The translations under genes and the position numbers were made by a program. This document shows, one piece after another, positions 17,110 through 25,029 of a stretch of DNA of 64,000 nt. The stretch lies in contig NZ_LZIF01000103.1 in the NCBI RefSeq assembly GCF_001667145.1, positions 1 through 64,000 on the forward strand, read 5' to 3'. The number at the start of each line of letters is the position of its first letter. Within the stretch, counting starts at the first letter, position 1. The notes beneath the pieces were generated by a model, which was given only the letters and a program-made list of their open reading frames with translations, ran no database searches and was not told the origin of the DNA. This DNA is from Mycobacterium sp. 852002-51971_SCH5477799-a. Lineage in GTDB: Bacteria; Actinomycetota; Actinomycetes; Mycobacteriales; Mycobacteriaceae.

Positions 17110-17616
17110 GTGGCCCCTTCTGCATCCGACAAACCCGACCCGATCGCGCAGGCGAGGGCGAACTGGACGCGTTCCGGCTGGGGTGACGTGGCGCCGGGCA
17201 TGGTCGCGGTGACGTCGGTGATGCGGGCTCACCAGATCCTGCTCGCCCGCGTCGAGAACGCGCTGCGCCCCTACGACTTGAGCTTTTCCCGCTTCGAGTT
17301 GCTGCGGCTCCTGGCCTTCAGCCGCAGCGGCGCGCTGCCCATCACCAAGGCGTCCGACCGCCTGCAGGTCCACGTCACCAGCGTCACGCATGCGATCCGT
17401 CGGCTGGAGGCCAACGGGCTGGTGCGGCGGGTGCCACACCCCACCGACGGGCGCACCACACTCGTGCAGATCACCGATCTCGGGCGCTCGACCGTCGAGG
17501 ACGCCACCATCACGCTCAACGAGCAGGTGTTCGCCGACATCGGAATCGACGCCGATCAGTCCGAAGCGCTCGTGTCGTCCATTGAGACGCTGCGGCGCAA
17601 CGCCGGCGACTTTTGA
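17110..17616 (+). CDS. MarR-family transcriptional regulator
   Basis: 168-aa winged-helix regulator like Rv0737. Residues 35-150 form the MarR fold. The recognition region is LQVHVTSVTHAIRRLEANGLV, followed by the wing (VPHPTDGRTTLVQIT). MarR proteins bind palindromes as dimers and usually release DNA on binding small aromatic or phenolic ligands. The GTG at 17110 follows AAGAAAGGA. Its stop codon is part of the -35 of the next SigL-type promoter, and a short inverted repeat over that promoter is a natural operator candidate, so it may sense a product of the cluster. Confidence 0.88.
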   Translation: MAPSASDKPDPIAQARANWTRSGWGDVAPGMVAVTSVMRAHQILLARVENALRPYDLSFSRFELLRLLAFSRSGALPITKASDRLQVHVTSVTHAIRRLEANGLVRRVPHPTDGRTTLVQITDLGRSTVEDATITLNEQVFADIGIDADQSEALVSSIETLRRNAGDF

Positions 17617-17641
17617 ACCTCCCGCCGGCGTCCTACGTGAA
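17614..17641 (+). promoter_or_regulatory. SigL-type promoter of the FAD hydroxylase/O-methyltransferase operon
   Basis: TGAACC (17614-17619), 16-nt spacer, CGTGAA (17636-17641). The TGA is also the stop of the MarR gene. It is the fourth site in the region with identical spacing. The predicted start is close to 17648. Confidence 0.7.
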
Positions 17642-17651
17642 AGCGGTAGGA
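17631..17651. promoter_or_regulatory. Inverted repeat over the -10, candidate MarR operator
   Basis: Arms TCCTAC (17631-17636) and GTAGGA (17646-17651) are perfect complements with a 9-nt centre. The repeat covers the -10 and the likely transcription start of the SigL-type promoter and lies 15 nt after the MarR gene. Size and placement suit repression by a MarR dimer. Binding is inferred only. Confidence 0.5.
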
Positions 17652-17659
17652 GGTCTGCG

Positions 17660-17686
17660 ATGAATCCTTGCGCTGCGCGGAACTAA
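17660..17686 (+). CDS. Short upstream ORF, 8-residue leader peptide
   Basis: An ATG at 17660 with a strong ribosome site (AGGAGG at 17648-17653) opens an 8-codon frame, MNPCAARN, ending in TAA at 17684-17686. The main ATG at 17692 is five bases later and has no good ribosome site of its own. The leader may load ribosomes for the hydroxylase gene or act in attenuation; it contains one cysteine. Alternatively, the AGGAGG serves a longer frame that I do not see. Confidence 0.4.
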   Translation: MNPCAARN

Positions 17687-17691
17687 CACCG

Positions 17692-18891
17692 ATGCCGCTT
17701 CGCATCCTCGTCGTCGGAGCCGGTGCTGGGGGTATCTCCGTTGCCCGGGGACTCTTGCGCGACGGGCATGACGTCACCGTCTTCGAGCGACGCCCGGATT
17801 CGCGGCCGGGTGGCGGCGCCGTAACCATTTGGCCCAATGGCGCGAGGGTTTTGGAGCAGCTTGGTGTCGATATGGACGGCGCCGGGCAGCCACTGTCCAC
17901 CGTTCGTGTCAAGACACCCACGGGTCGCCGGATCACCACTGTGGACCTGGCGACGATCACGGCACGGTTGGGCGGACCGGTCCGGATGGTCCCGCGTCGG
18001 CTCCTGCTCGAACGCCTGCTGGAAGCGTTTCCCGCAGAGCGCATTCGGTTCCACCGCCGCGCCGTCGGTTTCGTCAACACCCGCAACGGGGTGCGGGTCG
18101 AATTCGACGACGGCACCTCGGCCGAGGGGGATCTGCTGATCGGCGCGGACGGCCTGCATTCGAGGGTCCGTGATCATGTTGGCGGGCCGGCCGCGCGGCC
18201 CACCGGCTGGTGCAGCTGGCAGGGGCTTGTGACGCTTGCGGGCGACGTCGATAGGAACGTCGCGCTGATGATCATCGGCGAGCAGGCAAACCTTGGCCTG
18301 TGGCCGGCGGGAGGTTCGGAGCTGCAGTGGTGGTTTGACCTGCCGTGGTCGTCGGACTTCGTCAGGCCGCCAAGCCCAATCGACACACTGCGCTCCCACT
18401 TCACCGGGTGGTCCGCCCTTGTCGACCGCGTGCTGGCGACGCTGAACGATGAGGATCTTGCCCCGTCGCCGTTCCCGCATTTCCGGCATCCGATTCCTCC
18501 CGCGGGCCGTGGCGCTGTCACGCTGCTCGGCGATGCCGCGCACACGATGCCGCCCACGCTTGCGCAGGGGACCAACCAGGCGTTGCTGGACACGATGGTG
18601 TTGTGCAAGGCGCTTTCGAATCTCGACCGGCCAATCCCTCCCGGCGCCAGACATCATCTCGCGAGCGCGCTGCGCTGGTACGAGAGGACCCGGCGGCGCC
18701 AGGTCAAGGCCGTGTCCTGGGTGACCACGCAGCAGGTGTCCCGCAGCGAGTCCATGCTCAGGCCGGCGGCAATGATCTCGGACCGGTTGATGACTTGGGC
18801 GCTGGCGTCGTTCCTGCACCAGGTGAGTCACAGCCGGATGTCCGCGGAGATCAGTCGAGACCTCGCGACCGCCGCGCCCGCGCGTGTCTGA
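17692..18891 (+). CDS. FAD-dependent aromatic-ring hydroxylase-like monooxygenase
   Basis: 399-aa group A flavoprotein monooxygenase (p-hydroxybenzoate hydroxylase fold). It has the N-terminal FAD motif GAGAGGISVARGLL, the DG motif (LLIGADGLHSRVR) that touches FAD and NADPH, and the GD motif (LLGDAAHTMPPTLAQGTN). Such enzymes hydroxylate phenols or related rings with NAD(P)H and oxygen. The start is set at the ATG at 17692 (MPLRILVVGAGAGG); a TTG at 17668 adds eight unlikely residues. It is followed by an O-methyltransferase, suggesting hydroxylation then methylation of the cluster product. Confidence 0.85.
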   Translation: MPLRILVVGAGAGGISVARGLLRDGHDVTVFERRPDSRPGGGAVTIWPNGARVLEQLGVDMDGAGQPLSTVRVKTPTGRRITTVDLATITARLGGPVRMVPRRLLLERLLEAFPAERIRFHRRAVGFVNTRNGVRVEFDDGTSAEGDLLIGADGLHSRVRDHVGGPAARPTGWCSWQGLVTLAGDVDRNVALMIIGEQANLGLWPAGGSELQWWFDLPWSSDFVRPPSPIDTLRSHFTGWSALVDRVLATLNDEDLAPSPFPHFRHPIPPAGRGAVTLLGDAAHTMPPTLAQGTNQALLDTMVLCKALSNLDRPIPPGARHHLASALRWYERTRRRQVKAVSWVTTQQVSRSESMLRPAAMISDRLMTWALASFLHQVSHSRMSAEISRDLATAAPARV

Positions 18892-18905
18892 TCGGAGGTG
18901 AGGTG

Positions 18906-19997
18906 ATGTCGACGAGCGCAAAGTTGCCGCCTCCGCGGGTGGCCCGCGTTGTCGAATGGGTCCGCCATCGCCTGTATCGGCTACATCAACGGCTGGTGCC
19001 CCCGCCGGCGGCGATGATGGAAATGATCACCGCCACTTGGACTTCGCAGGCGATCACCGTCGCGGCCCAGTTGGGCGTCGCCGACGCGCTGGCCAACGGC
19101 CCGCTGCCGATCGCGGAACTGGCGAACCGGGTGGGCGCGGACGCCGACGCGCTGCGACGGTTGCTGCGCGCGCTTATCGGCCGCGGAGTTTTCCGCCGCC
19201 GCCGCGACGGCCGCTACGAGTTGAATTCACTTGCGGCGACGCTGTGTTCGGGTGCACCCGTGTCGACGACGTCCGCGGCGCGGTTCTATGGATCACGGGA
19301 GCAGCGCGAACGGTGGACCCTGCTCGTCGATTCGGTCCGCACCGGTCTGTCCGTCGTCCCCGCGCTGCACGGCAAGGACAGCTTCGCCTACTTCGCCGAC
19401 GAGCCCGAGCTCGCTGAGCTCTTCAACCAGACGATGACCAACATTTCGGAGCTGACCACCGCGTCGGTGGTCGCCGGTTACGACTTCAGCGCCTACCCCA
19501 CGATCGTCGACGTCGGCGGTGGTCACGGTCCGCTGCTGGCCGCCGTCCTCGCGGCGGCGCCCGGTTCGCGCGGCGTGCTGTACGACCTGCCCTCGGTCGT
19601 CGCGAGCGCGCGCCCGATGTTCGAAAGCCACCGGGTGGCCGACCGGGTGCGCATCGCGGAGGGATCGTTCTTCGACACCGTTCCGCGTGGGGGTGACGCC
19701 TACATTCTCAAGAACATCATTCACGACTGGCGCGACGATATGGCGGTCCGGATCCTGCGTAACGTTCGCGCAGCGGCGGGCCCGCAGGCCAGGGTGCTGC
19801 TTGTCGAAATGGTCATCCCGGAGCACGACCGTGACTTCCCGGGAAACTGGGTGGACCTGGAGATGCTGCTGAATCTGGGCGCGCGGGAACGCACGGTGGC
19901 CGAGTACCGATATCTGCTGAGCGAGGCGGGTTTTGAGATGACCAGGATCATACGAACCGCTTCACCGCTCAGCGTGGTGGAAGCGAGGATCGCATAA
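18906..19997 (+). CDS. SAM-dependent O-methyltransferase, AcrR-like dimerisation type
   Basis: 363-aa small-molecule O-methyltransferase of the plant/polyketide type. The N-terminal half is a helical dimerisation winged-helix (AITVAAQLGVADALANGPL and following). The C-terminal half binds SAM through VDVGGGHGPLL and has the catalytic histidine region KNIIHDWRDD, then a conserved acidic pair near EMVIPE. The usual role is methylation of a hydroxyl on an aromatic or polyketide ring. The ATG at 18906 follows GGAGGTGAGG. It closes the SigL-linked cluster and converges on mmsB with only two bases between the stops. Confidence 0.85.
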   Translation: MSTSAKLPPPRVARVVEWVRHRLYRLHQRLVPPPAAMMEMITATWTSQAITVAAQLGVADALANGPLPIAELANRVGADADALRRLLRALIGRGVFRRRRDGRYELNSLAATLCSGAPVSTTSAARFYGSREQRERWTLLVDSVRTGLSVVPALHGKDSFAYFADEPELAELFNQTMTNISELTTASVVAGYDFSAYPTIVDVGGGHGPLLAAVLAAAPGSRGVLYDLPSVVASARPMFESHRVADRVRIAEGSFFDTVPRGGDAYILKNIIHDWRDDMAVRILRNVRAAAGPQARVLLVEMVIPEHDRDFPGNWVDLEMLLNLGARERTVAEYRYLLSEAGFEMTRIIRTASPLSVVEARIA

Positions 19998-19999
19998 GT

Positions 20000-20884
20000 T
20001 CAGCTGCCGCGCAGCATCTCGATGACGGCGCTGAAGTCCTTATCGGCGTGGTCGGCCGCGAATTTCGCGTAGATCTCGGCGGCGTGTGTGCCCAGCGGCG
20101 CCGCCGATCCGCTGGAGGACACCGCGTCCATCGCCAGGCCGAGGTCCTTGTTCATCAGCGCGGTGGCGAAGCCCGGTTTGAAGTCGTTGTTGGCCGGCGA
20201 GGTCGGTACCGGGCCGGGCACAGGGCAATTGGTGTGCACGGCCCAACAGTTGCCCGTGGCCCCGGTGATGACGTCGAACAGGGACTGGGCGGACAATCCG
20301 AGCTTCTCGGCCAGGACGAACGCTTCGCCGATCGCGATTTGCTGCACCGCCAGCACCATGTTGTTGCACACCTTTGCGGCCTGGCCCGCTCCGGCCGCGC
20401 CGCAGTGAATGATCTTGCCCGCCATGGGTTCCAGCACCGGCCGTGCCCGCTGCAGGGCGTCCTCGTCGCCGCCCACCATGAACGCCAGCGTCCCGGCGAC
20501 GGCACCGTTCACCCCGCCGGACACGGGTGCGTCCAGCTGCGCGACGCCGTTCGATTCGGCCAGCGCATGCACCTCGCGGGCGTCATTGACCGAGATCGTG
20601 GAGCTGTCGATGAACAACGCGCCGGGTCGCGCCGCGGGCAGGACTTCCGCGTAGCAGCGTTTGACCAGCTCCCCGTTGGGCAGCATGGTGATGACCACGT
20701 CCGAGCCGGCCACCGCGTCGGTGGCGCTGCCGAATCCGGTGACGCCGGCCTCGGTCGCCGCGGTCAAGGCCGCCGGCACGGGATCGAATCCGCGCACTGC
20801 GTGTTTGGCCGCAACGAGATTCGTCGCCATGGGTCCGCCCATGTGGCCCAGACCCAGGAAGGCCACCGTCAGGTGCTCGGTCAT
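20000..20884 (-). CDS. mmsB: 3-hydroxyisobutyrate dehydrogenase
   Basis: Oxidises 3-hydroxyisobutyrate to methylmalonate semialdehyde with NAD in valine degradation. The 294-aa protein equals the length of Rv0751c. NAD motif GLGHMGGPMA is at residues 11-20, the substrate loop DAPVSGGVNGA is central, and the catalytic lysine is in GQAAKVCNN. It is the last gene of a unit read mmsA-fadE9-mmsB, with a 12-nt gap after fadE9. Confidence 0.95.
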   Translation of the reverse strand: MTEHLTVAFLGLGHMGGPMATNLVAAKHAVRGFDPVPAALTAATEAGVTGFGSATDAVAGSDVVITMLPNGELVKRCYAEVLPAARPGALFIDSSTISVNDAREVHALAESNGVAQLDAPVSGGVNGAVAGTLAFMVGGDEDALQRARPVLEPMAGKIIHCGAAGAGQAAKVCNNMVLAVQQIAIGEAFVLAEKLGLSAQSLFDVITGATGNCWAVHTNCPVPGPVPTSPANNDFKPGFATALMNKDLGLAMDAVSSSGSAAPLGTHAAEIYAKFAADHADKDFSAVIEMLRGS

Positions 20885-20896
20885 GTGAAGACCTCT

Positions 20897-22057
20897 CTAC
20901 GCGTTTGCGCGGACCCGTGCGGCTTGGGCCCGCCCGATGACCACCCGCATAATTTCGTTGGTGCCTTCCAGGATCCGGTGCACCCGCAGGTCGCGGACGA
21001 TCTTTTCCAAACCATACTCGCGCAGGTAGCCGTAGCCGCCGTGCAGCTGCAAAGCTTTGTCGGCAACTTCGAAGCAGGTGTCGGTGACATAGCGCTTGGC
21101 CATCGCGCACAACTCGACCTTGTCGGGATCGTCGGCGTCCAACGCATTGGCCGCCCGCCACAACATCATTCGTGACGTCTCGAGGCCGGTGGCCATGTCG
21201 GCCAGGGTGAACCGGATGGTCGGCTCGTCGAGCAGGGACGACCCGAACGCCTGCCTGTCGCGAACGTAGGCGCCGGCCTTGTCGGAGGCGGCCTGGGCGC
21301 CACCGAGTGAGCAGGCGGCGATGTTGAGCCGGCCGCCGTTGAGGCCTTTCATCGCGATGCCGAATCCGGCGCCCTCGCCGTCGGATCCGCCGAGCATGGC
21401 GTCGGCCGGCACCCGGACGCCCTCCAGGATCACCTGTGCGGTGGGCTGCGCATGCCAGCCCATCTTCTCCTCGAGTGAACCGAAACTCAGCCCGGCAGCG
21501 CCCTTTTCGACCACGAACGCCGATATGCCGCGCGGCCCCTCACTACCGGTCCGGGCCATCACCACGTAGACGTCCGAGGCGCCCGCGCCGGAAATGAACT
21601 GCTTGACGCCGTCGAGCACGTAATCGCCGCCGTGTTTGATCGCGCGGGTACTCAGCGCGCTGGCGTCGGAACCGGCGCCGGGCTCGGTGAGGCAGTAGCT
21701 GGCGATGATGCCCATGGACGCCAGCCGCGGGACCCAGTCCTTGCGCTGCTCGGCGGTGCCGAAGCTGTCGATCATCCACGCGCACATGTTGTGGATGGAC
21801 AGGAACGCGGCGGTGACCGGGTCGGCGATCGCCAACTGCTCGAAGATGCGCACCCCGTCGAGCCGGCGCAGGCCGCTGCCGCCGACGTCCTCGCGGCAGT
21901 AGATCGCCGCCATGCCGAGTTCGGCCGATTCGCGCAGCACGTCGACCGGAAAGTGTTTGGCCGCATCCCATTCCAGGGCGTGCGGGGCGAGGCGCTTGGC
22001 GGCGAAGGCGGCGGCCGTCTCGGTGATCACCCGTTCGTCGTCGTCGAGAGTAAACAT
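20897..22057 (-). CDS. fadE9: Acyl-CoA dehydrogenase (isobutyryl-CoA dehydrogenase-like)
   Basis: 386-aa FAD-dependent acyl-CoA dehydrogenase. It has the acyl-CoA dehydrogenase signatures YCLTEPGAGSDA and GGYGYLREYGLEK, and the C-terminal RILEGTNEIM carrying the expected catalytic glutamate of short branched-chain enzymes. With mmsA and mmsB it probably oxidises isobutyryl-CoA in valine catabolism. The start is the ATG at 22057 (MFTLDDDERV), as in Rv0752c; thirteen extra codons upstream would overlap mmsA and are not supported. The gap to mmsA is seven bases. Confidence 0.93.
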   Translation of the reverse strand: MFTLDDDERVITETAAAFAAKRLAPHALEWDAAKHFPVDVLRESAELGMAAIYCREDVGGSGLRRLDGVRIFEQLAIADPVTAAFLSIHNMCAWMIDSFGTAEQRKDWVPRLASMGIIASYCLTEPGAGSDASALSTRAIKHGGDYVLDGVKQFISGAGASDVYVVMARTGSEGPRGISAFVVEKGAAGLSFGSLEEKMGWHAQPTAQVILEGVRVPADAMLGGSDGEGAGFGIAMKGLNGGRLNIAACSLGGAQAASDKAGAYVRDRQAFGSSLLDEPTIRFTLADMATGLETSRMMLWRAANALDADDPDKVELCAMAKRYVTDTCFEVADKALQLHGGYGYLREYGLEKIVRDLRVHRILEGTNEIMRVVIGRAQAARVRANA

Positions 22058-22064
22058 GTGCGGC

Positions 22065-23585
22065 CTAATCCATTGTGGGAATGACGAATTCGGCACCGTC
22101 CTTGATGCCGGAAGGCCACCGCGACGTCACCGTCTTGGTCTTGGTGTAGAAGAGGATCGACGACGGGCCGTGCTGGTTGAGGTCGCCGAAGCCGGAACGC
22201 TTCCAGCCACCGAAGGTGTGGTAGGCGACCGGCACCGGGATCGGCACGTTGACGCCGACCATGCCGACCTGCACGCGGGAAACGAAGTCGCGGGCGGCGT
22301 CGCCGTCGCGCGTGAACACCGCCACGCCGTTGCCGTATTCGTGCTCGGACGGCAACCGCAGCGCCTCCTCGTAATCGTGGGCGCGCACGATGCACAGCAC
22401 GGGCCCGAAGATCTCATCGGTGTAGATGGACATCTCCGGGGTGACGTGGTCGAACAGGGTGGGGCCGATGAAGAAGCCGCCTTCGAGGCTGGCGTCACCG
22501 AAAGCCAGGTCGTCGCTGGTGCGTTCGCGGCCGTCGATGACCAACTCCGCGCCCGCCTCGACACCCTGGGCGATGTAGTCGCGCACCCGCGCCACGGCCG
22601 CCTCGGTCACCAGCGGGCCGTAGTCGGCCTTGGGGTCCAGGCTGTGGCCCACGCGCAGGTTGTTGATCCGCTCGATGAGCCGGGCGCGCAGCCGGTCGGC
22701 GGTCTTCTCGCCGATCGGGACCGCGACGCTGATTGCCATGCAGCGCTCGCCGGCGCTGCCGTAACCGGCGCCGATCAGGGCGTCGACGGCCTGATCCAGG
22801 TCGGCGTCGGGCATCACGATCATGTGGTTCTTGGCGCCGCCGAAGCACTGCGAGCGCTTGCCGGTGGCCGCGGCCCCGGCGTAGATGTACTGGGCGATGT
22901 CGGAGCTGCCGACGAACCCGACCGCCTGGATGTCGGGGTGGTTCAGGATAGCGTCGACGGCCTCCTTGTCGCCGTGCACGACCTGGAACACGCCGGGCGG
23001 CAGGCCCGCCTCTAGAAACAGTTCGGCCAGCCGCACCGGCACCGACGGGTCCCGTTCGCTGGGCTTGAGCACGAACGCGTTGCCGCAGGCCAGCGCCGGG
23101 CCGGCCTTCCACAGCGGGATCATCGCCGGGAAGTTGAACGGGGTGATGCCGGCGACCACGCCCAGGGGCTGGCGCAGCGAGTAGACGTCGATGCCCGGTC
23201 CGGCGCCTTCGCTGTATTCACCCTTGAGCAGGTGGGGGATGCCGAGGCAGAACTCGATGACCTCGATGCCGCGCTGGATGTCGCCCTTGGCGTCGGCCAG
23301 TGTCTTGCCGTGCTCGCGCGACAGCAGCTCGGCCAGCTCGTCGTTGTGCTGGTTGACCAGCTCGATGAAGCGCATCATCACCCGCGCGCGTCGCTGCGGA
23401 TTAGTTGCGGCCCAACCCTTTTGGGCCTCGACGGCAGACGCCACCGCGGCGTCGATGTCGGACTGGCCGGCCATTGGCACCGTCGCCTGAACCTGGCCTG
23501 TGCTGGGATCGAAGACGTCAGCGTTGCGGCCGGATTGACCGGCGGTGCGCCGCCCATCGATGAAGTGCGGGATCTGTGTGGTCAT
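22065..23585 (-). CDS. mmsA: Methylmalonate-semialdehyde dehydrogenase (acylating)
   Basis: Converts methylmalonate semialdehyde with CoA and NAD to propionyl-CoA. The 506-aa aldehyde dehydrogenase has the NAD region ([20 protein letters not shown]), the FGGAKNHM segment and the catalytic cysteine in AGERCMAIS. The CoA-dependent class is supported by the mmsB/fadE9 context and the match to Rv0753c. The start is the ATG at 23585 ([11 protein letters not shown]); a longer reading to 23630 would run into the promoter region. A perfect palindrome 34-49 nt upstream may hold a regulator. Confidence 0.95.
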   Translation of the reverse strand: MTTQIPHFIDGRRTAGQSGRNADVFDPSTGQVQATVPMAGQSDIDAAVASAVEAQKGWAATNPQRRARVMMRFIELVNQHNDELAELLSREHGKTLADAKGDIQRGIEVIEFCLGIPHLLKGEYSEGAGPGIDVYSLRQPLGVVAGITPFNFPAMIPLWKAGPALACGNAFVLKPSERDPSVPVRLAELFLEAGLPPGVFQVVHGDKEAVDAILNHPDIQAVGFVGSSDIAQYIYAGAAATGKRSQCFGGAKNHMIVMPDADLDQAVDALIGAGYGSAGERCMAISVAVPIGEKTADRLRARLIERINNLRVGHSLDPKADYGPLVTEAAVARVRDYIAQGVEAGAELVIDGRERTSDDLAFGDASLEGGFFIGPTLFDHVTPEMSIYTDEIFGPVLCIVRAHDYEEALRLPSEHEYGNGVAVFTRDGDAARDFVSRVQVGMVGVNVPIPVPVAYHTFGGWKRSGFGDLNQHGPSSILFYTKTKTVTSRWPSGIKDGAEFVIPTMD

Positions 23586-23618
23586 GGGGCCCTCGAGTGT
23601 GGTTGACGCGCTTAAAGC

Positions 23619-23634
23619 GGATACTTGCATATCC
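23619..23634. promoter_or_regulatory. Palindrome upstream of mmsA, candidate operator
   Basis: GGATACTTGCATATCC has perfect 5-nt arms (GGATA, TATCC) around a 6-nt centre and lies 34-49 nt before the mmsA start, inside the promoter region. TetR- or GntR-type regulators often control such catabolic operons, but no regulator gene is adjacent. AT content here is higher than in the surroundings. Confidence 0.4.
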
Positions 23635-23785
23635 TAGTAACCCGGGTCGGACGTTGGCAAGGTGGGGTGACTTATCGCCATTTTCTGCAGTAATTACCGT
23701 TTCGGCGTGGCGGAGCAGACCGGACGTGGCGCCATGCGGCCCGCGGTCGAGAGCGCTGCGGGGACGGCGGCAGCTCGGGGCCATC

Positions 23786-24371
23786 GCGATCGACATCGAA
23801 ACGGCCGTCGCGAAACAGCAGGCGTTGGCGCTGGACACTCCGGCGGGTGCGGCCGAGTTCTCGAGATTTCTCCGCGCCAAGACGCTAGACATCAACCGAG
23901 TGGTGGCCCAAACGGTGGCGGATTCGCGAGCAGGGTCGCCGCGGACCTACACCGGGCGCCGGGATCTGATTGCCGCAAAGCTGGAACCGTACTCCCAGAT
24001 CAGCGACATGCTTCCGAGCAACATGAGGCCCACCTCGGAAACCGTCGAAAAGTTCTGGGACAACTCGCTTCTATGCAGTTGGGCAGACCGAGAAACAGGC
24101 CACACGCGGAACCTTACGGTCTCCATCTATCGGGCCGCCGACGGCGAGCAGCGGGCGAACGAATTTCGCGAGATGGTGCGACAGGAATGTTCGCCCGAAT
24201 TGGATTTGCACACTCCCAATCCGGACGCCTATGAGATTGCCGGACCCCAACCCGGCGCTCGACATCGGCCGCACGGTGGGCTGCTCACCGTACGAGAACG
24301 ACTTCACGTTGCCGGAGTTTCCCGAAGGATGGCGCAACCAGTCAGTCGGGTGGCGCGTGGACGACTCTTAA
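23786..24371 (+). pseudogene. Hypothetical protein gene, frameshifted and without a clear start
   Basis: A coding-like frame ([15 protein letters not shown], then [20 protein letters not shown] and [17 protein letters not shown]) runs to about 24243. It then loses sense, while the frame one base earlier continues convincingly ([20 protein letters not shown]) to a TAA at 24369-24371. Removing one C from the CCCC at 24245-24248 joins them. The 5' end has no start codon in a plausible place, so the N-terminus, perhaps a signal peptide, may also be lost. The family is unknown to me; the cysteines and length suggest a secreted or lipoprotein-type mycobacterial protein. Sequencing error and true decay are both possible. 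Confidence 0.6.
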
Positions 24372-24430
24372 CGGCCGCAAGCCAGGCTAGCCTGACAGCT
24401 GTATGCGCACCACCGACGCCGTCACGGTGC

Positions 24431-24464
24431 CCTGAGCCGTGTAACCCGAGCCGATATTCATCGG
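24431..24464 (+). promoter_or_regulatory. Upstream element, copy 1, before the ECF sigma gene
   Basis: A 34-base stretch that aligns without gaps with 25726-25759, before the cupredoxin gene. Shared parts are CCTGA, GTGTAACCC (24439-24447), CG.TAT and AT.GG. It ends 13 nt before the GTG of the sigma gene. TGAGC followed 16-17 nt later by TATTCA could form a promoter, with GTGTAACCC as a further contact. A sigma-dependent or repressor element shared by both genes is inferred. Confidence 0.5.
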
Positions 24465-24477
24465 GTGAAGGAGGCGA

Positions 24478-25029
24478 GTGGCGGCAAGAAACGAACCCGT
24501 CGGGCCGCGACCCCTGCGCGCGGTGCCCGACGACGGCCAGGATGCCGGCTACCCGAACTGGGAAGCCGTGTACTCCGACAACGTGACGTGGGTGTACCGC
24601 ACGCTGTTCGCGCGCGTCGGCAACCAAACCGACGCCGAAGACCTCACCGCCGAGGTGTTCCTCGCCGCGCTGCGGCCGCTGCGGCTGACCGCGAGCGTCG
24701 GCGAGGTGCGCGCGTATCTGCGGGCGACGGCCAGGACGGTGTTGGCCGCGCATTGGCGCGAGACGCTGGGGCGAGAGATAACCTCGATCGAGGACATCGA
24801 ACAGCCAGCCGACAGCCAGGACGCGATCAGCACCGCACCGCAGCGTGTTGCCCGGGTTCTGGACAGCCTGCCGGACCGTTACCGCCAGATTTTGGAATCC
24901 CGCTTCCTGCGGGGTAATTCGATCAAGGAGTCAGCCGCGGAACTCGGGATCAGCGTGGCCAATGCCAAAGTGCTCCAGCACCGCGCCCTGCGGCTGGCGG
25001 CGCAGGTCAACGATGGGGGCCAGCCATGA
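24478..25029 (+). CDS. ECF-type RNA polymerase sigma factor
   Basis: 183-aa sigma factor with region 2 ([17 protein letters not shown]) and a region 4 helix-turn-helix ([20 protein letters not shown]). It is not SigL and I cannot match it to a named M. tuberculosis sigma factor. The GTG at 24478 follows GAAGGAGG. Its stop overlaps the ATG of a membrane Rieske protein (ATGA), where an anti-sigma factor gene is normally found. Regulation by that protein is therefore a fair hypothesis. Confidence 0.88.
   Translation: MAARNEPVGPRPLRAVPDDGQDAGYPNWEAVYSDNVTWVYRTLFARVGNQTDAEDLTAEVFLAALRPLRLTASVGEVRAYLRATARTVLAAHWRETLGREITSIEDIEQPADSQDAISTAPQRVARVLDSLPDRYRQILESRFLRGNSIKESAAELGISVANAKVLQHRALRLAAQVNDGGQP

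Noticed and set aside
8596..19997. Enzyme cluster as recently acquired by horizontal transfer
   Set aside because: No tRNA, integrase, insertion sequence or direct repeats at the edges, and no visible GC change. The promoters fit the local sigma factor, so age and origin are left open.
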